Of a stretch of 10,273 bases of DNA, positions 1 to 6,381 are shown piece after piece. The DNA is from CAZZBK01 sp964652155 (GTDB lineage: Bacteria > Planctomycetota > Planctomycetia > Pirellulales > PNKZ01): NCBI GenBank assembly GCA_964652155.1, contig CAZZBK010000182.1, forward strand, positions 1 to 10,273. Reading direction: 5' to 3'. The notes beneath the pieces are model-generated. The model had not been told where the DNA came from, searched no databases, and saw only the letters and a program-made list of their open reading frames with translations. The translations under genes were made by a program, and so were the position numbers. How positions within the stretch are numbered: the stretch's first letter is position 1; every line of letters begins with the position of its first letter.

Positions 1-1
1 A

Positions 2-43
2 GGCGGTGTCTCATGTCACTCGCCGGGGTTTGCTTCGCAAACC
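2..43. repeat. Two adjacent hairpins at the left window edge
   Basis: The first stem pairs GGCGGTG (2-8) with CAC (17-19) and CGCC (21-24), with a single bulged T at 20. The second is a perfect 7-bp stem, GGTTTGC (27-33) against GCAAACC (37-43), around a TTC loop. There is no T-run on either side, so a classical intrinsic terminator is not supported. They could be the end of an upstream transcript or a dispersed intergenic repeat. Confidence 0.45.
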
Positions 44-126
44 ACCAGCCACCCATAACGGTGACGCTCACACTTGGGGTACGGGGATCTCCGGCATTTC
101 GATTCTCCGCCCGGTTGCACAAAAGC

Positions 127-156
127 TTGACTTGAGGCAGACCGATAGAGTAACAT
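127..156 (+). promoter_or_regulatory. Possible sigma70-type promoter
   Basis: TTGACT at 127-132 matches the -35 consensus at five of six positions. TAACAT at 151-156 matches the -10 consensus at four of six, with an 18-bp spacer. It lies in the most AT-rich part of the leader, about 150 bp before the ATG at 306, which would give a long 5' untranslated region. Planctomycete promoters are poorly defined, so this is a pattern match only. Confidence 0.3.
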
Positions 157-235
157 ATCGGCTGTTGCTTATGACTATCCCGCCTTGATGGCGAGCGGCT
201 GACTCACCCACCCCGAGTTGGCTTGCTTGCGTGGC

Positions 236-253
236 TTGGCTCATCCGAGCCGA
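236..253 (+). other. Small hairpin in the leader
   Basis: TTGGCTC (236-242) pairs with GAGCCGA (247-253) around an ATCC loop, giving seven pairs of which one is G-T. It lies downstream of the candidate promoter and about 50 nt before the start codon, so it would form in the 5' untranslated region. No known riboswitch fold was recognised around it. Confidence 0.3.
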
Positions 254-292
254 ATCAGTTGTTGTCCCGCCCCAAATATCTTCACCCCCACT

Positions 293-298
293 GAGAGA
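293..298 (+). promoter_or_regulatory. Weak ribosome binding site for the first gene
   Basis: A GAGAGA purine run ends 7 nt before the ATG at 306. It is weak, but it supports this start over the in-frame GTG at 231, because the 25 residues that GTG would add are unlike a signal peptide and would bury the real one. Confidence 0.4.
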
Positions 299-305
299 TC
301 GCGTC

Positions 306-2678
306 ATGCCCAAAGCTAGCGCGCTGCTAGGCAGTGTGGTCGTTTATCTGAGCTGGCTCGTATGGTCACCGTCGTCGCTCCAGGCCGAGTCGCCTCTGCA
401 CGAGCGGATCGATCAGCTTTTGGAGTCGTCGGCGCTTGGCCCATTGTCGGCGCAGAGCGACGATGCTGAATTTATCCGCCGCGTGTCGCTTGACCTGAAC
501 GGGGTTATTCCCACGGCCGACGAGGCGCGGGCGTTCTTGGCCGACGCGAACCAAGATAAGCGTCGGGAGTTGATCGACCGACTGCTGGCCGCTCCGCGTT
601 ATGCGCGGCATTTGACCCACGTGTTCGACGTGAACCTGATGGAGCGTCGTCCGGACAAGGGAATCAAGCTCGCCGACTGGCAAGACTACCTGTACAAGTC
701 GTTTGTCGCCAACAAGCCGTACAACCAGATGGTGCGAGAGATTCTGGCGGCCGATGAGAAAGATCCGGCCGGACCGATCACCACCAAGTTCTATCTCGAT
801 CGCGATTGCGAACCCAACGCGGTCACGCGCGACGTGGCCCGGCTGTTCTTTGGCATGGATTTGCAATGCGCCCAGTGTCACGATCACCCGCTGGTTGATG
901 ACTACCTGCAGAGCGACTACTACGGGCTGTACGCGTTCTTGCAGCGCACGTATCAGTTTGCAGACAAGAAGACCAAGAAGAGCGAATTGGCCGAGAAGGC
1001 CGATGGGGAAGCGAGTTTCAAGTCGGTGTTCACCGGGGCGTCGGCCGACAAAGTGTTGCCGCGATTACCTCGAGGGCAGATGTTTGTCGACCCCGTCTTG
1101 GCCAAGGGCGAAGAGTACCTTGTTGCCCCCAATCCCAAAGACACGGCGATCAAGCCGGTGCCTAAGGTCAGCCGTCGCGCCAAGCTGGCTGAACTGACCG
1201 CGCTCGGCGAGAACGACTTGTTCAATCGCAATATCGCCAACCGGCTTTGGGCAGTTTTGTTCGGCCGCGGCTTGGTCCATCCGCTGGACTTTCATCATCC
1301 CGATAACCCCCCCTCGCACCCTGAGTTGCTCACGCTGCTGGCTCAGGAGTTTCGGGCACACCAGTACGACATCAAGTGGCTGTTGCGCGAACTGGCCCTG
1401 ACCCGGGCGTATCAACGATCGAGCCAATTGCCGTCCCCCTCCCAGCTCAATGTGGCGGAGGTGACCAGCAAGCTCAAAAAACTTGAAGCCGAGCAGGTCA
1501 AATGGACCGCGGCGGAAAAACAAGCCGCGACGGCTTTTGAGCAAGCCACGGCTCAGGCGACTGAACTGCGTAAGAAGTCGGGGGCTCCCGACACGCAGCG
1601 GGACAAACTCGCGGCTGCCGTAAAGGAATCGCAAGCGGCGTTCGACAAGGCACAGGCCGAAGTGTCGGCGGCGCTCAAGTCGCAGGGCAACCTCAATGAA
1701 GAACAAAAACGTGTTCAGGCCGCTCTGGCCGCGGCACAGTTGGCCCTCGAACAAGCCAAGAGCGACAGGCAGATCAAGGCGGCGATCGCGCAACTTGAAA
1801 TTAGCATCAAGAATCGTGAGCCGGCGATCCAAGCAGCCGACGCGAAAGTCACTCAAGCCCAGGCTGCCTTGAAGTCACCGCAAGAGAAATTGGCGGCGGC
1901 TCAGGCTGCGCTCAAGGCTCGCCCGGCGGCCGTCACACCCGAGCAAATCGCACAAGCCGAAGCGGTCGAAGCCAAGTCCAAGCTGCATGCCGGCGAAGCC
2001 AAGGTGTCGCTGTCCGTGGTCAAGGCACGGATCGACGAGGCCCGCCAACTGGTCGAGTACGCCGCGCTTGCGAAGACCGATCAAGATAAAGCGGATCGCG
2101 CGTGGCAATCGCTGAGCGAGATTTGGATTCAGCGCTGTTTGTTGCCCGGCTTGCGACCGATCGGCGGCGAGGCGTTTGCCCTGAGCTTGGCGCGTGCCGC
2201 TGGCAGCCTTCGCATTCAAGAGGCGAGTGTTGCCGCGGCCTTGAAGAAGGCGCCGCCGAAAGAAATGCAAGAAGCGACCGCCGAGGCGAAGCCGAAACTC
2301 GAAGCGCGACTCCTCGAGCAAAAAAGCTTCGACGCCATGCGCGGCTCGATCGGCCCACTCATCACGCTGTACGCCGATTTGCCCGGCAGCGACTTTGCCG
2401 CCACGGTCAATCAGGCGCTATATTTCAACAACGGCAACGTGATTGCCTCGTGGCTTGCGCCGGGAGATAATCTCGTCGGCCGCCTGCAAAAGCTCAGCGA
2501 CGCCGCGGCCCTGGCCGACGAGTTGTACCTGAGCGTGTTGACCCGAGCACCCGATGCGCGTGAACGGCAAAGCGTGCTCGCGTTCCTCAAAGAACAGGGT
2601 GAGCCCGCGCGGCTCGCGGCGATTCAAGAGATGGTTTGGGCATTGTTGTCGAGCAACGAGTTTCGTTTTAACCATTAA
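306..2678 (+). CDS. Exported DUF1549/DUF1553 protein with a coiled-coil insertion
   Basis: This 790-residue protein starts with a Sec-type signal peptide, with a hydrophobic core at about 5-22 and likely cleavage after SLQA (27). DUF1549 (PSCyt2, PF07583) spans about 33-216 and contains C188-A-Q-C191-H192 followed by D-H-P. This CxxCH could bind a c-type haem. DUF1553 (PSD1, PF07587) begins near 292 (RNIANRLWAVLFGRGL at about 308-323) and runs to AYQRSS at 368-373. It is then interrupted by an Ala/Lys/Glu/Gln-rich coiled coil at about 380-595 and resumes with a GGEAFALSLARAAGSLR segment (about 620-636) and the C-terminal ALYFNNGN and LYLSVLTRAP motifs. Unlike the paralogue at 6536, it lacks an N-terminal PSCyt1 cytochrome domain. 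The ATG at 306 was chosen for the signal peptide. It heads a unit with the DUF1501 gene 77 bp downstream. The families are certain, but the molecular role is unknown. Location is probably periplasmic or surface. Confidence 0.93.
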   Translation: MPKASALLGSVVVYLSWLVWSPSSLQAESPLHERIDQLLESSALGPLSAQSDDAEFIRRVSLDLNGVIPTADEARAFLADANQDKRRELIDRLLAAPRYARHLTHVFDVNLMERRPDKGIKLADWQDYLYKSFVANKPYNQMVREILAADEKDPAGPITTKFYLDRDCEPNAVTRDVARLFFGMDLQCAQCHDHPLVDDYLQSDYYGLYAFLQRTYQFADKKTKKSELAEKADGEASFKSVFTGASADKVLPRLPRGQMFVDPVLAKGEEYLVAPNPKDTAIKPVPKVSRRAKLAELTALGENDLFNRNIANRLWAVLFGRGLVHPLDFHHPDNPPSHPELLTLLAQEFRAHQYDIKWLLRELALTRAYQRSSQLPSPSQLNVAEVTSKLKKLEAEQVKWTAAEKQAATAFEQATAQATELRKKSGAPDTQRDKLAAAVKESQAAFDKAQAEVSAALKSQGNLNEEQKRVQAALAAAQLALEQAKSDRQIKAAIAQLEISIKNREPAIQAADAKVTQAQAALKSPQEKLAAAQAALKARPAAVTPEQIAQAEAVEAKSKLHAGEAKVSLSVVKARIDEARQLVEYAALAKTDQDKADRAWQSLSEIWIQRCLLPGLRPIGGEAFALSLARAAGSLRIQEASVAAALKKAPPKEMQEATAEAKPKLEARLLEQKSFDAMRGSIGPLITLYADLPGSDFAATVNQALYFNNGNVIASWLAPGDNLVGRLQKLSDAAALADELYLSVLTRAPDARERQSVLAFLKEQGEPARLAAIQEMVWALLSSNEFRFNH

Positions 2679-2692
2679 ACCAAGCATGGAAA

Positions 2693-2720
2693 AACGTTGG
2701 TTGCCACGGCGACCGACGTT
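2693..2720 (+). other. Stem-loop between first and second genes
   Basis: AACGTTGGT (2693-2701) pairs with ACCGACGTT (2712-2720) around a 10-nt loop, giving nine pairs of which one is a G-T wobble. No T-run follows, so it is not a typical intrinsic terminator. It sits 15 nt after the stop of the first gene and 21 nt before the ribosome binding site of the second. It could protect or process the transcript between two co-transcribed genes, or adjust their ratio. Confidence 0.45.
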
Positions 2721-2741
2721 GACTGCGGAATCAACTTAACC

Positions 2742-2746
2742 AGGAG
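2742..2746 (+). promoter_or_regulatory. Strong ribosome binding site, second gene
   Basis: AGGAG lies 9 nt before the ATG at 2756. It is the clearest Shine-Dalgarno sequence in the window and fixes the start of the DUF1501 gene. Confidence 0.75.
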
Positions 2747-2755
2747 TGTCGTCCC

Positions 2756-4033
2756 ATGAAGTGCAACTACGCTTGTCGCACGGCAGACCATTCGCTCTCG
2801 CGTCGCGAGTTCATGGGTGGCTTGCTGGCCGGTGCCGCCGCGCTGAGCACCCCTTCGCTCATGCAGGCCGCCATCGCCGAGCAGTTGAAGCAGTCGCACA
2901 AGCGCGTGCTGACCATCTTCCTGCACGGCGGCGTCAGCCAACTTGAGACCTGGGACCCCAAGCCCAACACCGACACCGGCGGACCCTTCCGCGCCATCCC
3001 CACCAGCGTGCCGGGCATTCATATCAGCGAGCTGCTTCCGTACACCGCGCAGCAAATGCACCACCTGGCCATCGTCCGCGGCATCAACACCCGCAACGGC
3101 GATCACGGCAAGGGGCAGGTCGAGATGGTGACCGGCCGCAAGAAGGATCCGGGGACCGAGTATCCGCATCTCGGCGCGGTCGCGGCGCGTGTTCTGACTC
3201 CGGAAAAGTTCGCCTTGCCCGGCCACATTCAAATTCGTGGCGGCGGCGGAGGCAATGCCCCGTCATCGTACCTCGGACCGCGCTATGCCGCCGTCGCCTT
3301 GAGCGACGGCAAGGCACCCGAGAACAGCAGTCGTCCCGACAGTTTGAGCGCCTCGGCCGACATGCGGCGGCACAGTTTCCGTCAGCAGGCCAACGACCGG
3401 TTTGCCGAGCGTCGCCGTTCGGCCGACAGCGAGGCCTACACGTTCTCCTACGAGCAGGCCGTGCAGTTGATGGCCCGCAAAGATGTGTTTGACGTGACGC
3501 AAGAGCCCGCCAAGGAACACGACCGCTACGGCAAGCACGAGTTTGGCCAGCACTGTCTGCTGGCGCGCCGCTTGCTGGAAAACGGCATCCCTTTCGTGCA
3601 GGTCGGTCACACCAACTACGACACGCACTACGAGAACTTCGATTTTCACATCGAACAACTGGGCGAGTTCGATCACACGTTCGCCACGCTCATCAGCGAT
3701 CTGAGCGAGCGCGGTTTGCTCCAGGACACGCTGGTCGTGGTGATGAGCGAGTTCGGCCGCACGCCGAAGATCAACGCCCGTTACGGTCGCGATCACTGGG
3801 GCACCGCCTGGAGCGTCGCCATGGCGGGCGGACGGCTCAAGGGGGGCGCGGTCTCAGGCAAAACCAACGCCAACGGCACGGCTGTCACAGATCGTGAAGT
3901 CGATCACGGCCATCTGTTCCACACTTACCTGCAAGCGGTCGGCGTCGACAGCAAGAGCGAATTGCTCGTTGGCGGCCGCAAAATGCCGCTGGCCGACCCG
4001 TCGAAGGCCCCCATCACGGAACTGCTCGCATGA
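2756..4033 (+). CDS. Tat-exported DUF1501 protein
   Basis: This 425-residue protein has a twin-arginine signal: S15-R16-R17-E18-F19-M20 followed by a hydrophobic Gly/Ala/Leu stretch to about 39. The remainder is DUF1501 (PF07394), which is related to the alkaline phosphatase/sulfatase fold. Visible family motifs are HGGVSQLETWDPKP (57-70), a glycine- and histidine-containing NGDHGKGQ (114-121), YDTH (288-291), MSEFGRTP (330-337) and GRDHWGTAW (344-352). The conserved Asp and His residues are the likely metal ligands by family analogy, but the substrate is unknown. Tat export fits a protein that folds, perhaps with its metals, before crossing the membrane. The start is fixed by AGGAG at 2742. 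Its stop overlaps the next start as ATGA, implying translational coupling with the WD40 gene. Compared with the DUF1501 protein at 8850, it is about 50 residues shorter, and the first motif has GGVSQLE where the other has GGPSHVD. Confidence 0.93.
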   Translation: MKCNYACRTADHSLSRREFMGGLLAGAAALSTPSLMQAAIAEQLKQSHKRVLTIFLHGGVSQLETWDPKPNTDTGGPFRAIPTSVPGIHISELLPYTAQQMHHLAIVRGINTRNGDHGKGQVEMVTGRKKDPGTEYPHLGAVAARVLTPEKFALPGHIQIRGGGGGNAPSSYLGPRYAAVALSDGKAPENSSRPDSLSASADMRRHSFRQQANDRFAERRRSADSEAYTFSYEQAVQLMARKDVFDVTQEPAKEHDRYGKHEFGQHCLLARRLLENGIPFVQVGHTNYDTHYENFDFHIEQLGEFDHTFATLISDLSERGLLQDTLVVVMSEFGRTPKINARYGRDHWGTAWSVAMAGGRLKGGAVSGKTNANGTAVTDREVDHGHLFHTYLQAVGVDSKSELLVGGRKMPLADPSKAPITELLA

Positions 4034-5121
4034 GCGTGGACGAAAAACCCAAAGCCGACGCCAAAGCCAAGCCAGCCGACCAAGCCAAGCCGGCCGACAA
4101 GCCGAAGGCGAGCGATAAGCCCGCCGCCAAAGCCGATCCGGCCCAAACGCATGTCGAAGCGACTTGGAAACACGCCCGGCCACTGACCGCTTGCCGGTTC
4201 GATCCGCTCGGCCGGTTCGTGTTCACCGGCGCAGAAGACTTTTTCGTCGTCCGCTGGAATTTGGCCGACGGCAAGCCCACGCCCTTCGAGGGGCACGAGA
4301 GTTGGGTTCGCGCGCTGGCCTTTTCGCCCGATGGCGAGACGCTCTACAGCGGCGGCTACGACGGCAAGCTGCTCCGCTGGTCGGTCACGGCCGATAAGCC
4401 CGCTCCGCTGCAAAAGATCGACGCCCACCACGGCTGGATTCGTGGTTTGGTGACCAGCCCCGACGGCAAGCTGCTCGCCAGTTGCGGCAACGACAACCTC
4501 GTCAAGCTCTGGAACGCGGCCGACGGCAAGCTGCTCCATGAGTTCAAGGGGCACGAGTCGCACGTCTACAACGTTGCGTTTCATCCCAGCGGCACGTCGC
4601 TCGCCTCGTGCGACCTCAAGGGGGTGTTCAAACATTGGGACATCGCCACGGCCAAAGAGGTCCGCTCGCTCGCGGCCCCGGCCCTGCATAAATACGACAC
4701 GACGTTTCGGGCCGACATCGGCGGCGCTCGCGCGCTGGCCTTCAGTGGCGACGGCAAGTTGTTGCTCGCCGGCGGCATCACCAACGTCAGTAACGCCTTT
4801 GCCGGCATTGGCAACCCGGCCGCGGTGAGCGTCGAATGGGATACGTTCAAGGTCAAGACGCAACACGGCGGCAAGGAAAAAATCAGCGGCGTCGTCTGGG
4901 GGCTCGATTGGCACCCCGACGGCTACTGGGTGGGACTCTCTGGCGGCAGTGGTGGCGGCATGCTGTACTTCTGGAAGAACGACGCGGCCGACGAGTTCGC
5001 CAAGTTCAAACTGCCCGACACCGGCCGTGACCTCGACCTGCACCCCGATGGCCTGCGCGTGGCCGTGGCCCATTTTGACGGCAACGTGCGTATCTGCCGC
5101 TTGGGCCCCAAGGCGACCTAG
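4030..5121 (+). CDS. Seven-bladed WD40 repeat protein with a Lys/Ala/Pro-rich N-tail
   Basis: This 363-residue protein has a charged low-complexity N-terminus (1-40) built from AKPAD and DKPKA-like units. Seven WD40 repeats follow, starting at about residues 46, 86, 129, 172, 230, 284 and 328. Typical signatures are GHESWVRALAFSPDG (88-102), WNAADGKLLHEFKGH (161-175) and KHWDIATAKE (201-210). A single seven-bladed propeller for protein binding is expected. No signal peptide, membrane segment, catalytic domain or CxxCH is visible, so by sequence it should stay in the cytoplasm although both upstream partners are exported. Its ATG overlaps the stop of the DUF1501 gene by four bases (ATGA), which makes coupled translation and a related job likely. 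DGKLL recurs in four blades (residues 111-115, 145-149, 165-169 and 241-245), three of them with the same 15-base coding sequence. The partner is unknown. Confidence 0.9.
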   Translation: MSVDEKPKADAKAKPADQAKPADKPKASDKPAAKADPAQTHVEATWKHARPLTACRFDPLGRFVFTGAEDFFVVRWNLADGKPTPFEGHESWVRALAFSPDGETLYSGGYDGKLLRWSVTADKPAPLQKIDAHHGWIRGLVTSPDGKLLASCGNDNLVKLWNAADGKLLHEFKGHESHVYNVAFHPSGTSLASCDLKGVFKHWDIATAKEVRSLAAPALHKYDTTFRADIGGARALAFSGDGKLLLAGGITNVSNAFAGIGNPAAVSVEWDTFKVKTQHGGKEKISGVVWGLDWHPDGYWVGLSGGSGGGMLYFWKNDAADEFAKFKLPDTGRDLDLHPDGLRVAVAHFDGNVRICRLGPKAT

Positions 5122-5134
5122 CCGCCCATCGCAC

Positions 5135-5149
5135 CTGCAAGCCTTGCGG
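5135..5149. other. Short hairpin after the WD40 gene
   Basis: CTGCAA (5135-5140) pairs with TTGCGG (5144-5149) around a GCC loop, giving six pairs of which one is T-G. It is the first of four closely spaced stem-loops in the convergent gap. Confidence 0.35.
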
Positions 5150-5154
5150 CGCGT

Positions 5155-5182
5155 GGGGGTCACGAAAACCCCTTTCTCTCTT
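5155..5182 (+). terminator. Terminator-like stem for the first operon
   Basis: GGGGT (5156-5160) pairs perfectly with ACCCC (5168-5172) around a 7-nt CACGAAA loop, with an extra G-T pair possible at the base. It is followed by TTTCTCTCTT, a pyrimidine tail with only one run of three T. It lies 35 nt after the WD40 stop. Stem and tail are both weak, so termination may rely on the whole hairpin cluster. Confidence 0.4.
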
Positions 5183-5216
5183 CGGGAGAAGCTGGCCGAA
5201 GGCCGGATGAGGGCCT
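5171..5216. repeat. REP-like double hairpin
   Basis: TTCTCTC (5174-5180) pairs with GGGAGAA (5184-5190) around TTC, with one T-G pair. Immediately after, CTGGCC (5192-5197) pairs with GGCCGG (5201-5206) around GAA, also with one T-G pair. The string of a pyrimidine-rich arm, GGGAGAA, GGCCGAAGGCCGG and ATGAGGG resembles a type of dispersed intergenic repeat I recall from many high-GC bacterial genomes. Copy number in this genome cannot be seen from here. It may also help terminate both convergent transcripts. Confidence 0.45.
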
Positions 5217-5228
5217 AGGGAAGCTTCA

Positions 5229-5262
5229 CAGGCCTTCCCCGCTACCAAGCCTTCCCCGCTAC
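5229..5262. repeat. 17-bp tandem repeat, two copies
   Basis: CAGGCCTTCCCCGCTAC (5229-5245) is followed directly by CAAGCCTTCCCCGCTAC (5246-5262), 16 of 17 bases identical. It lies just beyond the stop of the reverse-strand serine hydrolase. It is probably a small local duplication, and no function is apparent. Confidence 0.8.
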
Positions 5263-5277
5263 GTTGACCGCCTGCCA

Positions 5278-6381
5278 CTACATTGGCCGAACCGTGGCGG
5301 CGACCTGTGCGGCGGCCACATCGCGCGGATGCGGTCGCACGGCGCGGGCGGGCAGCGAGGTCAGCACGACACAAATCGTTTGCGTGGCCGGGTCGGCCCA
5401 AGCGATCGTGCCGGTTGAGCCCGTGTGACCGAACGTCCGCTCGCTACAGCCGGCGCTGCCGGCCCCCAGGCCGACATTGAGCCCCAAGCCACGCGGCGTT
5501 TGCCCGCTCGCGTTGTGATTACGGGTCATCAAGCGTGCGGTCTCGCTTCGCACCGCTTGGCCGCGCTGCAGCAGGAACTCGGCCAGGAACCGGGCCACGT
5601 CCGGCGCCGAGGCATGCGTGCCCCCCCAGGGCGCGCCGAGCTTGCGCCAATAAGGACTGTTCCAGTCCCAATCCTTCGTGCTGGGGTCACCGCCGCCGGC
5701 CTCGACCGCCGCGAACTCGGTCTGCGAGCGTACCATGTCGTCGAGCTTAAAGCGTCCCAGTCCTTGCGCCGAGTGCTTCATTCCCAGCGGCTGAAGCACC
5801 GCGCGATCGACCAGCGTCAGAATATCCGTCTTGCTGAGCAGTTCGGCCACGTGCGTCGCCAAGAGAATGGCCATGCTGGAGTATTGGTAGCGCGAGCCAG
5901 GCGCAAAGCTAAGCGGCGTCCGCATCGCGTGTTCGACAAACTTGGCCAGCGGAGCATGCTGCTTGCGCAGCGAATCGTTCTCAGGCAACTGGTCGGGCAG
6001 ACCCGACACGTGGGTCATCAACTGCCGCATCGTAATCTGCTCGCGTCCCTCGCCCGTGAATTGCGGGAGAAATTTCTTGACCGGATCGTCCAGCTTAAAC
6101 GCCCCTTGATCGTAGAGCGTCATCAAGGCCGTGATCGCGATCGGCTTGGAGATCGACCCCAGCAGGAACATGGCGTTTTCGCTCGTCCCCTTGCCAAAGG
6201 CTCGTGTGAACGTCTCGTCGCGGTGAGTCACATGCAGCACGGCCGACGCGATCTGTTCTTGTTCAGTGGCGCGCGTGAGTGTCGCGACGGCGTCGTCGAA
6301 GCGGCGCTGCTCGAGCGCGGCGAGCACAGGCGCTGCAAGGGTGGTGGCCAGCGAGCCTAAGACAAACGTGCGGCGTTTCAT
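5278..6381 (-). CDS. Exported serine hydrolase, beta-lactamase/class C family
   Basis: This 367-residue protein belongs to the beta-lactamase family PF00144, which includes class C beta-lactamases, esterases and D-Ala-D-Ala peptidases. The catalytic S76-I-S-K79 (SxxK) stands in LLGSISKP. The second motif is Y167-S-S169, where many relatives have Y-x-N. The third is H319-T-G321 in place of K-T-G. MRQLMTHVSGLPD (118-130) is another hallmark of the family. The N-terminus (K2-R-R-T-F-V-L followed by a hydrophobic stretch, likely cut after VLA at 21) looks like a Tat or Sec signal, placing the enzyme outside the cytoplasm. The ATG at 6381 is preferred because the signal starts there. The open frame extends upstream to 6852, but that part would overlap the divergent gene. 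The convergent and divergent neighbours suggest a stand-alone gene. Substrate is unknown, and true beta-lactamase activity is less likely than esterase or peptidase activity. Confidence 0.9.
   Translation of the reverse strand: MKRRTFVLGSLATTLAAPVLAALEQRRFDDAVATLTRATEQEQIASAVLHVTHRDETFTRAFGKGTSENAMFLLGSISKPIAITALMTLYDQGAFKLDDPVKKFLPQFTGEGREQITMRQLMTHVSGLPDQLPENDSLRKQHAPLAKFVEHAMRTPLSFAPGSRYQYSSMAILLATHVAELLSKTDILTLVDRAVLQPLGMKHSAQGLGRFKLDDMVRSQTEFAAVEAGGGDPSTKDWDWNSPYWRKLGAPWGGTHASAPDVARFLAEFLLQRGQAVRSETARLMTRNHNASGQTPRGLGLNVGLGAGSAGCSERTFGHTGSTGTIAWADPATQTICVVLTSLPARAVRPHPRDVAAAQVAATVRPM

Larger units (their letters stand above)
1..305. other. Non-coding leader upstream of the first gene
   Basis: No convincing gene lies here. 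The short open frames in both directions show no domain, signal peptide or ribosome binding site. The stretch holds two adjacent hairpins at its left edge (2-24 and 27-43), a possible promoter (127-156), a further small hairpin (236-253) and a weak purine-rich ribosome binding site (293-298). The left-edge hairpins may belong to the 3' end of a gene outside the window. The rest is best read as promoter and 5' untranslated region of the gene starting at 306. Confidence 0.6.

Noticed and set aside
231..305. GTG at 231 as the start of the first gene, adding 25 residues
   Set aside because: The extra residues are not signal-like and would place the real hydrophobic signal peptide in the middle of the N-terminus. 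The ATG at 306 has a purine-rich site in front of it.
3925..5163. 412-codon open frame on the reverse strand
   Set aside because: It lies opposite the WD40 gene and the end of the DUF1501 gene, both clearly real by motif. Its composition is that of a GC-rich antisense shadow, with no recognisable domain.
5425..6360. 311-codon open frame on the forward strand
   Set aside because: It is opposite the serine hydrolase, whose SxxK, HTG and signal peptide show the reverse strand to be coding.
5278..6381. Antibiotic resistance beta-lactamase
   Set aside because: The family is broad, the third motif is HTG and the second lacks Asn, so resistance is not supported by sequence alone.
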